DNA of 64,000 nucleotides, taken from the NCBI GenBank assembly GCA_034429215.1, contig DAOUGI010000019.1:1-64000 (forward strand). Reading direction: 5' to 3'. A model generated the notes under the pieces. The model searched no databases and had not been told where the DNA came from. It saw only the letters and a list, made by a program, of their open reading frames with translations. Source of the DNA: JAFGOG01 sp034429215. Its GTDB lineage: Bacteria; Chloroflexota; Anaerolineae; JAAYZQ01. Every line of letters starts with the position of its first letter. The stretch's first letter is position 1. The position numbers were made by a program, and so were the translations under genes. Positions 1-9,495 of the stretch are shown here, piece after piece.

Positions 1-86
1 TCTGGACCGGCATGACCGACTATGTCAGTGGCGCGGCCGACCTGGACACCGTCCTCAAGGAAATCGACGCCACCTGGCCCAAGTAG
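1..86 (+). CDS. Sugar ABC transporter substrate-binding protein, C-terminal end only
   Basis: Only the last 28 codons are present. The frame begins at base 3 and ends at TAG 84-86, giving a tail that reads ...DLDTVLKEIDATWPK. This kind of tail (a tryptophan-ending helix) is common in family-1 sugar-binding proteins. The real evidence is position: two MalF/MalG-type permeases follow at once on the same strand. The identification is therefore contextual, and the rest of the gene lies to the left of the window. Confidence 0.6.
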   Translation, partial: WTGMTDYVSGAADLDTVLKEIDATWPK

Positions 87-100
87 TATCGACCTGAAGC

Positions 101-135
101 AATGACTGCCAGCCCGCAATGGGCTGGCAGTCATT
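101..135 (+). terminator. Intercistronic hairpin between binding-protein and permease genes
   Basis: A perfect 15-bp stem (AATGACTGCCAGCCC with its complement) closes a 5-base loop, starting 14 bases after the stop codon. No T-run follows, and the next gene's ribosome site begins six bases later. It is more likely an mRNA-stabilising or attenuating hairpin, which lets the binding protein be made in excess over the permeases, than a full terminator. Confidence 0.6.
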
Positions 136-154
136 CCACCAAAGGAGTTGGACC

Positions 155-1315
155 ATGGAACAATCCGATGCAATCGAAAAAAAGGCAGGACCGCTTGCCA
201 CGATCGTCAGCTGGCTGGGACGTCTGTTTGTGGCCGTCGTCATCCCCGCGATCGCTTTTTTCGTGCTCTATGAGGGCTTTATCTTCCTGCGCGGCAGCCA
301 GTCGCCCAGGTGGGTGACGGCCCTGGTGGCCATCGTCTGGGGTGTCGGCGGGGTGGCGCTCCTGTATTGGGTGTTCAACGGCATCGTCGAAAGACTGCCG
401 GACGCGTGGACACAACGGCTTCAGCCCTTTGTGTTCGTCGGTCCGGCCATGGCCATTCTCATCTGGTACCTGGCCCTGCCGGCGGTGCGCACCTTCTACC
501 TGAGCCTTTTTGGCCGTGACGGCGTGCCCAAGGGCGTCGGCTTTTTCGAGTCCTTTACCACCGATGCTTTCGTTGGCCTCCAGAACTATGTGGCCGTGTT
601 CAGCGAGCGCTTGCTGACCGAAGCCCTGCGCAACAACCTGATGTGGATCGTCTTTGGCAGCACCCTGTCCGTGCTGGTAGGGCTGCTCGTGGCAACGCTG
701 GCCGACAAGAGCAAATTCGAGCGCGTCGCCAAATCGCTGGTCTTTCTGCCCATGGCCATCTCCTTTGTGGGCGCCAGCGTCATCTGGAACTTTATGTACG
801 AGATTCGGCCGGGCGACGAGGCTCAGATAGGCCTGCTGAACGCCATCATCAAGGCCGTTGGCGGCAGCCCCTTTGCCTGGGACAAGGCGGTGGAGATTGC
901 GCCATGGAATAACCTGTTTCTCATCCTGATCGTGATCTGGCTGCAGGCGGGATTCGCCATGGTGCTCTTCTCAGCGGCACTGAAAGGGATCCCAGAAGAG
1001 ATCCAGGAAGCGGCCCGGGTGGATGGCGCCACCGAGATACAGGTTTTCTTCAAGATCATGATCCCCCATATCATGGGCACGATCATCACGACGTGGACGA
1101 CTGTCGTCATCTTTACTCTAAAGATCTTTGACATCGTGTGGGTCATGACCGGCGGGCAGTACGGCACCCACGTGATCGCCACCCAATTCTACCGCCAGTC
1201 GTTCACCGCCCGTAATTCGGGCTATGGCTCGGCCATCGCCATCATCCTGCTCATCACCGTTATCCCGGTGATGATCTACAACTTGAAGCAGTTCAGGGAA
1301 CAGGAGGCCTTCTAG
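155..1315 (+). CDS. Sugar ABC transporter permease (MalF type)
   Basis: Membrane subunit of a carbohydrate importer of 386 residues. The start chosen is ATG 155, preceded by AAAGGAG at 141-147. An upstream in-frame ATG at 119 lies inside a hairpin and has no ribosome site. Hydrophobic segments run along the whole protein, including two near the N-terminus before the conserved core, as in MalF. The EAA loop that contacts the ATPase is clear near residue 290 (EEIQEAARVDGA). It sits between the binding-protein gene and a MalG-type permease that starts one base after its stop, so the two permeases are almost certainly co-translated. No ATPase gene is present in the cluster; a shared MsmK-type ATPase elsewhere is likely. 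Confidence 0.88.
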   Translation: MEQSDAIEKKAGPLATIVSWLGRLFVAVVIPAIAFFVLYEGFIFLRGSQSPRWVTALVAIVWGVGGVALLYWVFNGIVERLPDAWTQRLQPFVFVGPAMAILIWYLALPAVRTFYLSLFGRDGVPKGVGFFESFTTDAFVGLQNYVAVFSERLLTEALRNNLMWIVFGSTLSVLVGLLVATLADKSKFERVAKSLVFLPMAISFVGASVIWNFMYEIRPGDEAQIGLLNAIIKAVGGSPFAWDKAVEIAPWNNLFLILIVIWLQAGFAMVLFSAALKGIPEEIQEAARVDGATEIQVFFKIMIPHIMGTIITTWTTVVIFTLKIFDIVWVMTGGQYGTHVIATQFYRQSFTARNSGYGSAIAIILLITVIPVMIYNLKQFREQEAF

Positions 1316-1316
1316 C

Positions 1317-2414
1317 ATGAAAAAGCGAAACTGGCTTGGCCCTGTGCTGGTCAATGGGGCGCTGCTGTTGGTGGTCATCATCTGGAGCATCCCCACGATC
1401 GGGCTGTTGGTCTCCTCCTTCCGTACCCGTTTTGACATCCAGACAACGGGCTGGTGGAATGTCTTTCCCCACCGAGAATGGCAGATGGTATCCACGGTCG
1501 ATCCAAAGGCACTTGGCCTAGATCCTAACGGCGTAATGAGCGTAGAAGGCGTGCAGGGGACCTTCGAGGAGCTGCGTGCAGGTGTCCAGTCGCCGGATGG
1601 AGCGACACGCGTCACCTGGATTGGGAACAAACGCCTGGGCAGCATCGAAGTGCAAAAGCGCGTGTGGACCACCTCCTGGGATTTCACGCTCGACAACTAC
1701 AAGCAGGTTCTCCTGGGCAGCGGTGTCGTGGCCAAGAATCCAGATGGTACGACAGAACTGCTGCCCGGTCAGGACATGTCGCAGGCTTTCCTGAATAGCA
1801 TGGCCGTGTCGATCCCTTCAACGATCATCCCCATCCTGATCGCGGCCTTTGCGGCCTATGCCTTTGCCTGGATGAAGTTCCCGGGCCGGAAGGCCATGTT
1901 CATCCTGGTGGTCGGTCTTTTGGTCGTGCCGCTCCAGATCGCCCTGGTGCCGATCCTGCGTGACTATATGGCCATCAAGCTGAACGGCACATTCTTGGCT
2001 GTATGGCTGGCCCACACCGGTTTCGGCCTGGCCCTGGCCACCTATCTGCTGTTCAACTACATCCGTACCCTGCCCCGGGAAACCCTCGAGTCGGCGTTTA
2101 TCGACGGCGCTTCCCACTTTACCATCTTTGTCAAGCTGATCCTGCCGCTGTCGGTGCCGGCCCTGGCTTCCTTTGCCATCTTTCAGTTCCTGTGGGTGTG
2201 GAACGACTACCTGGTGGCCCTGACCTTCCTCGGCGTCGATCCCTCCTACAAGGTACTCACCCAACGGCTGGCCGACCTGACCGGCACCTTTGGCAACCAA
2301 TGGCAGTTGCTGACGGCCGGGGCCTTTGTGACCATGATCCTGCCGATGATCGTCTTTTTCGCGCTGCAACGCTACTTTGTGCGCGGGATGATGGCCGGGT
2401 CGGTCAAAGGCTAA
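1317..2414 (+). CDS. Sugar ABC transporter permease (MalG type)
   Basis: Second permease of the importer, 365 residues. It begins one base after the MalF-type gene and has GGAGG just upstream inside that gene. After the first membrane helix there is an unusually long loop of about 120 residues (roughly 40-160), probably extracytoplasmic, before the usual five-helix core. The EAA motif is near residue 258 (ETLESAFIDGAS). The C-terminus (RYFVRGMMAGSVKG) is typical of MalG-type permeases. The nearby amylosucrase and trehalose synthase suggest a sucrose, maltose or trehalose-type substrate, which is an inference from context only. Confidence 0.88.
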   Translation: MKKRNWLGPVLVNGALLLVVIIWSIPTIGLLVSSFRTRFDIQTTGWWNVFPHREWQMVSTVDPKALGLDPNGVMSVEGVQGTFEELRAGVQSPDGATRVTWIGNKRLGSIEVQKRVWTTSWDFTLDNYKQVLLGSGVVAKNPDGTTELLPGQDMSQAFLNSMAVSIPSTIIPILIAAFAAYAFAWMKFPGRKAMFILVVGLLVVPLQIALVPILRDYMAIKLNGTFLAVWLAHTGFGLALATYLLFNYIRTLPRETLESAFIDGASHFTIFVKLILPLSVPALASFAIFQFLWVWNDYLVALTFLGVDPSYKVLTQRLADLTGTFGNQWQLLTAGAFVTMILPMIVFFALQRYFVRGMMAGSVKG

Positions 2415-2429
2415 TGCCATAGATCAGTG

Positions 2430-2483
2430 CCAGATATCGGGAGTCCCGGCCTACAAGCAGGGCTCCCGATATCTGGAAACTTT
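2430..2483 (+). terminator. Rho-independent terminator after the permease genes
   Basis: A perfect 14-bp stem (2430-2443 with 2463-2476) is extended by a few more G-C pairs (TCCC/GGG) inside the loop and followed by AAACTTTTC. It lies directly between the permease gene and the next start codon at 2490. Confidence 0.65.
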
Positions 2484-2489
2484 TCTCCA

Positions 2490-3014
2490 ATGCCTGAACA
2501 GAAGCAAAGCACCCTCGCCTTCGATTGGGCTTTCTTCTTCTATTGGCTAATGGCCACCGCGTCGGGTTGGCTGCTGGGCTGGCTGCTGATGCCGGCCACG
2601 GCCCTGGTGATAGCCGGGTTGGGCGCAGGGGTCATGCAGTGCCTGGTCCTGGTCCGCCGCATCCCCCACGTCTGGCGCTGGATCCTGGTCACGGCGGCCG
2701 GCTGGCTGGTGGGAGTGGGGATCGCCCTGTTTACCGTGCCGTCTGGGCTTGGGCTGCTGTCCGGCATCGTGATCGGAGCGACCGCGGGGATGGCCCAATG
2801 GGGCCTCCTCCGGTTCCACGTCCGGTGGGCAGGCTGGTGGATCGTGGTCAGTGTCCTGGCCTGGGCGACGGCGTTGAGCGTGGCGCCGCCCTCGGGGGAG
2901 ATGGCGCTGCCGCCGATCGTGATGTCGGGTGTGATGGCTGCAGTGCCGACTGGGCTGGCCATGGAGCTTCTGCTGCGAAATTCGAAGGGGAAGGTAAAAG
3001 CCGGTGGAGCGTAA
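2490..3014 (+). CDS. Small polytopic membrane protein, unknown function
   Basis: A 174-residue protein made almost entirely of hydrophobic segments (about five predicted helices) rich in Gly, Ala, Trp and Val. ATG 2490 is preferred over an in-frame ATG at 2427, because the earlier one lies before and within the terminator stem. The short N-terminal cytoplasmic stretch reads MPEQKQSTLAFDW. Its end overlaps the GTG start of the amylosucrase by 11 bases, which implies translational coupling. I do not recognise the family. Alternatives are a sugar-permease accessory protein or an unrelated integral membrane protein. Confidence 0.6.
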   Translation: MPEQKQSTLAFDWAFFFYWLMATASGWLLGWLLMPATALVIAGLGAGVMQCLVLVRRIPHVWRWILVTAAGWLVGVGIALFTVPSGLGLLSGIVIGATAGMAQWGLLRFHVRWAGWWIVVSVLAWATALSVAPPSGEMALPPIVMSGVMAAVPTGLAMELLLRNSKGKVKAGGA

Positions 3015-4941
3015 AGCCCGCAAAACGCTGGAGCGGCTGAGGCCGCGCTTCGAGCCGCTGCTGGAGCAGGTGGAGCCGGAAGCCCGGGAACTGTTCTGGC
3101 AGCGGGTGAACGAGCATTTCCCCCAAGCCTTTGCCCTGCTGCTGGAGCTGTATGGCAGCTACTACTCCTTCTTCTATCACCTGGAGGTGATCCTCAAGAC
3201 GGTGGCGCGGGCGTATGTCGAGCGGCCGCCGGATCTGAAGGCGCTGGATGTCCAACGCGAAGCTGATCGGCTGTGGTTCCAGTCGGAGCAGATGGTGGGC
3301 GGGGTATGTTATGTCGACTTGTTCGCCGGCAACTTGGCGGGCGTCCGGGACAAGATCCCTTATTTCAAGGAGCTGGGGCTGACCTACCTGCACCTGATGC
3401 CGTTGTACCAGGTGCCGGAGATCAGCGACGGCGGCTACGCGGTGAGCAGTTACCGGGAGGTGAACCCGTCGCTGGGGAGCATGGAAGAGCTCAAGGGTCT
3501 GTCCAAGGCGCTGCGGGAGAACGGCATCAGCCTGACGCTCGATTTCGTGTTCAACCACACCAGCGACGAGCACGCGTGGGCGCAGAAGGCGCTGGCGGGC
3601 GACGAGGACTATCAGGACTATTTCTTCATGTTCCCCGACCGGAAGCTGCCCGACCAGTACGAGCGCAATCTGCGGGAGATTTTTCCCGAGCATGCGCCGG
3701 GGAGCTTTACCTACCGCCGCGAGCTGGACCGGTGGGTGTGGACGACCTTTAACCCGTTCCAGTGGGACCTGAACTACTCGAATCCGGCGGTGTTCGACGG
3801 AATGCTGAGCGACATCCTGTTCCTGGCGAACGCGGGGGTCGAGTTCCTGCGCCTGGACGCGGTACCCTTTGTGTGGAAGCAGATGGGCACGAGCTGTGAG
3901 AATCTGCCCCAGGTGCACACCATCATCCAGGCCTTCAATGCGCTGGCCAAGATCGCCGCTCCGGCCCTGGAGTTCAAGTCGGAAGCGATTGTCCACCCCG
4001 ACGCCGTCGCCAGCTACTTTGGACAGGGAGACAGAGCCGGGCAAGAATGCGACCTGTCCTACAACCCGACGCTGATGGCGCTGCTGTGGGAATCACTGGC
4101 TACCCGCGAGGTCAAGCTGCTCAAGTACGCCATGCAGCGGCGCTTCCGCATCCCGGAGAACTGCGCGTGGGTAAACTATGTGCGGGTGCACGACGACATC
4201 GGCTGGAGCTTTGCCGACGAGGATGCCCAGGCGTTGTGGATCAACCCGTTCGAGCACCGCCAGTTCCTGAATCGATTCTACACCGGCCAGTTCGATGGAA
4301 GTTTCGCCACCGGCCTGCTGTTCAACTACAACCCGGCCACCAAAGATGCCCGCATCAACGGCACCTGCGCCTCGCTGGCCGGCCTGGAGAGCGCCCTCAA
4401 GATCCAGGACGACAAACAGATCGAGCTGGCCATCCGCCGCATCCTGCTGCTGCACAGCATCATCATCAGCATCGGCGGCATCCCCCTGATCTACATCGGC
4501 GACGAGCTGGGGACGCTGAACGACTATTCCTACCGGCAGAACAGCAGCAAGCTCGACGACAGCCGCTGGGTGCATCGCCCTGCCTTTGATTGGGAGCGGG
4601 CTGCCCGGCGGCACGATCCGGCCGGCATCGAAGGACGGGTATTCCGGCCCCTGGTACGGTTGATCCAGATCCGCAAGAGCCACCCGGTGTTTGGCGGGGG
4701 CAAGGCACAGGTGATCGACACCGACAACCCCAGCGTTTTTGGCTACATCCACTGGCATGCGCTGGACGGGCTGCTGGTGCTGGCCAACTTTTCAGAGCAG
4801 TCGCAGCAGGTGGAGATGGCCCGGTTCCGCACCTACGGGCTCAGGCCGGCCATGACCGACCTCATGAGTGAGGAAGAGGTCAACCTGGGGCGAAGCTACA
4901 CGCTGCAGCCATACCAGTTCGTGTGGCTGGTGGAAAAGTGA
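3004..4941 (+). CDS. Amylosucrase (GH13)
   Basis: Predicted to transfer glucose from sucrose onto an alpha-1,4-glucan and release fructose. The 645 residues match the usual amylosucrase length. There is a helical N-terminal domain (about 1-90), then a (beta/alpha)8 barrel. Asp285 in FLRLDAVPF is the nucleophile and Glu327 in KSEAIVHPDAV the acid/base, within one residue of Asp286/Glu328 of the Neisseria enzyme. HDD at 396-398 precedes the family-typical IGWSFADEDA. The SEAIVHPD and HDDIGW motifs separate amylosucrase from ordinary amylases. The start is GTG 3004, overlapping the upstream membrane-protein gene. A sugar importer upstream and trehalose synthase downstream fit sucrose utilisation and glucan or trehalose formation. 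Confidence 0.9.
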   Translation: MERKARKTLERLRPRFEPLLEQVEPEARELFWQRVNEHFPQAFALLLELYGSYYSFFYHLEVILKTVARAYVERPPDLKALDVQREADRLWFQSEQMVGGVCYVDLFAGNLAGVRDKIPYFKELGLTYLHLMPLYQVPEISDGGYAVSSYREVNPSLGSMEELKGLSKALRENGISLTLDFVFNHTSDEHAWAQKALAGDEDYQDYFFMFPDRKLPDQYERNLREIFPEHAPGSFTYRRELDRWVWTTFNPFQWDLNYSNPAVFDGMLSDILFLANAGVEFLRLDAVPFVWKQMGTSCENLPQVHTIIQAFNALAKIAAPALEFKSEAIVHPDAVASYFGQGDRAGQECDLSYNPTLMALLWESLATREVKLLKYAMQRRFRIPENCAWVNYVRVHDDIGWSFADEDAQALWINPFEHRQFLNRFYTGQFDGSFATGLLFNYNPATKDARINGTCASLAGLESALKIQDDKQIELAIRRILLLHSIIISIGGIPLIYIGDELGTLNDYSYRQNSSKLDDSRWVHRPAFDWERAARRHDPAGIEGRVFRPLVRLIQIRKSHPVFGGGKAQVIDTDNPSVFGYIHWHALDGLLVLANFSEQSQQVEMARFRTYGLRPAMTDLMSEEEVNLGRSYTLQPYQFVWLVEK

Positions 4942-4950
4942 CCAGACCCT

Positions 4951-5068
4951 GTCATTCTGACATGCAGGGCCGACGGAGATCCCCATCAGGGGACTCGCGG
5001 CTGCGAAGCGAAGAATCTCTTCGTAATTAAGAGAGACCATTCACTTCGCTCAAGGCGACAAAAATGAC
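4951..5068. repeat. Dispersed intergenic repeat, GTCATTCTGA family, copy 1
   Basis: The 170-base gap between the two GH13 genes begins with GTCATTCTGA, contains GCGAAGCGAAGAATCTCT, and ends with CACTTCGCTC...AAAATGAC. The ends are therefore inverted relative to each other. Related sequences occur at 9444-9480 and 42739-42807. The element probably forms a long imperfect hairpin in RNA. No coding potential is seen. Confidence 0.7.
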
Positions 5069-5111
5069 GGTGCGATAGGCACCGACGAGCGCGACGAAAC
5101 GGAGTAATGCT

Positions 5112-6755
<1,644 letters not shown>

Positions 6756-6872
6756 CAGACCGGCCTGCCAAGTGCGTCCTATGGGGAATATCCACAGCAA
6801 AACGGGCCGATCACATGAGCGGCCCTATGGGACCTGCTGGGGATAAAGGAGCGACCAGCCGCAACAGTGCTG

Positions 6873-7129
6873 TTACACGCCAAACATGGCCGCCAGCTCA
6901 TCCAGGGCAGCCTGCTCCTTCTCATCGATGACCGACTTGCTGCCGATGCCCAAGAATCCACCGGTCTTGGTCTCCCCACCTCGCGGGCCATATCCAAAAT
7001 CCACCGCTTAAAGCCGTCTGCCCCGGGCAGCGCCGAGGCGACCGCAGCCCCGTCGACCACAACCTGCTTCACCTCATCCCGGAGCGATTCCGGATCCCTA
7101 TCTGCGGGAAGGGGGATTGGCGCTTGCAT
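6873..7129 (-). pseudogene. Small gene with an apparent frameshift, unknown product
   Basis: Reading leftward from ATG 7129, the frame gives MQAPIPLPADRDPESLRDEV and continues to about residue 41 (...ADGFKR). From there the protein-like sequence moves to another frame: VDFGYGPRGGETKTGGFLG and on to a natural-looking end (ALDELAAMFGV, stop at 6873-6875). The second frame has a stop just before the join and no convincing start of its own. The joined product would be about 85 residues. Either a real frameshift has killed the gene or there is a sequencing error. No family was recognised. The rest of the 6756-7123 gap shows only weak hairpin potential near 6805-6835. Confidence 0.35.
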
Positions 7130-7152
7130 CAGGTCGACTTTGCGGGTATAAT
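7124..7152 (+). promoter_or_regulatory. Sigma-70-type promoter for the HTH/ferredoxin gene
   Basis: TTGCAT (7124-7129), a 17-base spacer and a perfect TATAAT (7147-7152). The expected start of transcription near 7159 leaves only about ten bases of leader, which is just enough for the AGGAGG at 7160-7165. The -35 overlaps the start codon of the divergent broken gene. Confidence 0.7.
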
Positions 7153-7167
7153 GGCCGCCAGGAGGGG

Positions 7168-8298
7168 ATGGTGGCGACTGACGTTTATCAAAAACTGGCG
7201 CGATACCTGGACGACCTGCCGGGTGGCTTTCCGGCCACGGCGACCGGCGTCGAGCTGCGCCTGCTGCGCCGCCTGTTCACCCCCGAGCAGGCCGAGCTGG
7301 CCCTTCACCTGACCCTGCTGGCCGAGGAGCCGCGGGTGATCGCCCGCCGGGCCGGGATACCGGTCGAGGAGTCTGCCCGCCGCCTGGAGGAGATGGCCGG
7401 CAAAGGGCTCATCTACAGAACCCAGCCCAGAAACAAGCCGCCGCGCTACATGGCCTCCCAGTTTGTCGTCGGCATCTGGGAATATCACGTCAACAGTCTG
7501 GATGCCGGGCTGATCCACGATTTTGAGGAGTACCTGCCTGCCGTCGCCGACGCCAATGTGTGGCAAAAGGCGCCCCAATTGCGGACCATTCCGGTGGGGG
7601 AAAGTGCCAGCTCCGAGATGGCGGTCATGCCCTACGAGCGGGCAGAGGAGGTGGTGCGCCGCCACAGCCGGATTGCGGTCGCCCCCTGCATCTGCCGCCG
7701 CGAGCAGCGAATGGTTGGTCACGACTGCGGCAAGCCGCTGGAGACCTGCCTGGTCTTTGGCGGGGCCGCCGACTTTTACCTGACCAACGGGCTGGGCCGG
7801 GCCATCGGGCAGGAGGAAGCGCTGGCGATCCTGAAGCAGGCTGACCAAGCCGGGCTGGTCCTTCAGCCCGGCAACTCCAAACGCCCGCTGAACATCTGCG
7901 CCTGCTGCGGCTGCTGCTGCGGCGTACTGAGAAGCATGAAACGCTACCCCGCACCGGGCAGCCTGTTCGCTTCGCCCTTTGTGGCAGCCGCCGACCCGAG
8001 CACCTGCCAGGGCTGCGGCGCGTGCCTGGATCGCTGCCAGATGGAAGCGCTGCGGCTGGAGGATGACAGGATAGTCCTCGATGCGGACCGCTGCATCGGC
8101 TGCGGGCTGTGCGTCAGCACCTGCCCGACCGGTTCCCTGTGCCTGGTGCGCAAGCCAGAACCGGCCCAGCCGTACGTTCCCCGAGACGTCGTCGAGTCTG
8201 CCATCAGGCTGGGACGAGCCCGGGGCAAGATGACGATCGCCGGCATGATCGGGATGCTGGTCAGGTCGGGGGTGGACCGGCTGCTGGCCCCAAGATAG
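7168..8298 (+). CDS. 4Fe-4S dicluster protein with N-terminal winged-helix-like region
   Basis: About 376 residues. The N-terminal 100 residues look like a transcription-factor helix-turn-helix (TPEQAELALHLTLLAEEPRV followed by IARRAGIPVEESARRLEEM). The C-terminal half is cysteine-rich: CICRREQ, ICACCGCCCG, then two ferredoxin-type clusters, CQGCGACLDRCQ and CIGCGLCVSTCP. This layout is seen in widely distributed ferredoxin-like proteins of anaerobes with no firm function; redox sensing or electron transfer is plausible. The start is uncertain: ATG 7168 lies only two bases from AGGAGG, while GTG 7171 has a better five-base gap. It stands alone between its own promoter and the argF promoter. 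Confidence 0.75.
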   Translation: MVATDVYQKLARYLDDLPGGFPATATGVELRLLRRLFTPEQAELALHLTLLAEEPRVIARRAGIPVEESARRLEEMAGKGLIYRTQPRNKPPRYMASQFVVGIWEYHVNSLDAGLIHDFEEYLPAVADANVWQKAPQLRTIPVGESASSEMAVMPYERAEEVVRRHSRIAVAPCICRREQRMVGHDCGKPLETCLVFGGAADFYLTNGLGRAIGQEEALAILKQADQAGLVLQPGNSKRPLNICACCGCCCGVLRSMKRYPAPGSLFASPFVAAADPSTCQGCGACLDRCQMEALRLEDDRIVLDADRCIGCGLCVSTCPTGSLCLVRKPEPAQPYVPRDVVESAIRLGRARGKMTIAGMIGMLVRSGVDRLLAPR

Positions 8299-8331
8299 AC
8301 CCATAGTGTCAGCCTGACAAACAGGCGGCAT

Positions 8332-8360
8332 TTGTACAATAGGCGCTTTTGAGTTATGAT
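8332..8360 (+). promoter_or_regulatory. Promoter upstream of argF
   Basis: TTGTAC (8332-8337), a 17-base spacer and TATGAT (8355-8360), about 50 bases ahead of the argF start codon. No ARG-box was recognised. Confidence 0.5.
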
Positions 8361-8410
8361 TGCTCGCCTCACGGCAGAACCAGAACAACGAATAAAAGGA
8401 GACCCGATCG

Positions 8411-9412
8411 ATGGCTTTTAACCTGCGCAACCGTAGCTTTCTCAAAGAGCTGGATTTCACACCGGAGGAGATCAAGTTCTTGCTCAAGCTCTCCGCCGAG
8501 CTCAAAGCGGCCAAGTATGGCGGCTACGAGCAGCCGCGCCTGGCCGGCAAGAATATCGCCCTGATATTCGAAAAAACTTCGACCCGCACCCGCTGCGCCT
8601 TCGAAGTGGCCGCCTACGACCAGGGCGCCCACGTCACCTACCTGGGGCCGGAGGGCTCGCAGATCGGCCACAAAGAGTCGATGAAGGACACCGCCCGCGT
8701 CCTCGGCCGGATGTACGACGGCATTGAATACCGCGGCTTTGCCCAGCAGACGGTCGAGATCCTGGCCCAATACTCGGGCGTGCCGGTGTGGAACGGCCTG
8801 ACCGACCAGTTCCACCCTACCCAGACGCTGGCCGACGTCCTGACCATGATCGAGCACAGCGACAAGCCTCTCGGCCAGATTGCCTACTGCTACCTGGGCG
8901 ACGCCCGCAACAACATGGGCAACTCGCTGATGGTCATGGGCTGCAAGCTGGGCATGGACGTCCGGTTGTGCGCCCCCAGGAGCCTGTGGCCGGCCGACGA
9001 GCTGGTCGAGACCTGCCGGGGGATCGCCGCCCAGACCGGCGCCCGCCTAACTCTGACCGAAAGCGTGAAAGAGGGGGTCAAGGGCGTGGATTTCCTCTAC
9101 ACCGACGTGTGGGTCTCGATGGGCGAGCCCAAGCAGGTCTGGGATGAGCGGACCAAGCTGCTGAAGCCCTACCAGATCAATATGGAGCTGGTGTCCAAGA
9201 CCGGCAACCCCGAGGTCAAGTTCATGCACTGCCTGCCCTCCTTCCACAACCGCGAGACCAAGATCGGCGAAGAGATCTACCAAAAGAGTGGCATGGACGG
9301 GCTGGAGGCGACCGACGACGTCTTTGAGTCGGAGCACTCGATCGTCTTTGACCAGGCCGAGAACCGCATGCATACCATCAAAGCGGTGATGGTCGCCACC
9401 TTGGGGGCATAA
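8411..9412 (+). CDS. argF: Ornithine carbamoyltransferase
   Basis: Makes citrulline from ornithine and carbamoyl phosphate in arginine biosynthesis, or runs in reverse in arginine catabolism. At 333 residues it has the usual length. The carbamoyl-phosphate loop STRTR is at residues 57-61, followed by FHPTQTLADVLTM, the ornithine-side MGEPK region and HCLPSFHN near the C-terminus. The last motif is usually HCLPAFHD, so two positions differ. The start ATG 8411 follows AAAGGAGACCCGATCG. It has its own promoter and no other arginine genes nearby, and is followed by a dispersed repeat. An anabolic role is likely but not shown. Confidence 0.93.
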   Translation: MAFNLRNRSFLKELDFTPEEIKFLLKLSAELKAAKYGGYEQPRLAGKNIALIFEKTSTRTRCAFEVAAYDQGAHVTYLGPEGSQIGHKESMKDTARVLGRMYDGIEYRGFAQQTVEILAQYSGVPVWNGLTDQFHPTQTLADVLTMIEHSDKPLGQIAYCYLGDARNNMGNSLMVMGCKLGMDVRLCAPRSLWPADELVETCRGIAAQTGARLTLTESVKEGVKGVDFLYTDVWVSMGEPKQVWDERTKLLKPYQINMELVSKTGNPEVKFMHCLPSFHNRETKIGEEIYQKSGMDGLEATDDVFESEHSIVFDQAENRMHTIKAVMVATLGA

Positions 9413-9443
9413 CCAGGCCAATGCCCTGTCATCTTACGCACCC

Positions 9444-9480
9444 GTCATCCTGAGCGCTAGCGAAGGATCTCTCCTGCTCT
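9444..9480. repeat. Dispersed repeat, GTCATTCTGA family, half copy
   Basis: GTCATCCTGAGCGCTAGCGA followed by AGGATCTCTCCTG resembles the left arm of the repeats at 4951 and 42739. No matching right arm is present, so this looks like a truncated copy. A shorter GTCATCTTACGCAC lies just before it at 9429. Confidence 0.6.
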
Positions 9481-9495
9481 AGAAAAGAGGTAGAG

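Noticed and set aside
119..154. Upstream ATG extension of the first MalF-type permease
   Set aside because: ATG 119 lies in the loop/stem of a perfect hairpin and has no ribosome site; ATG 155 has AAAGGAG at the right distance.
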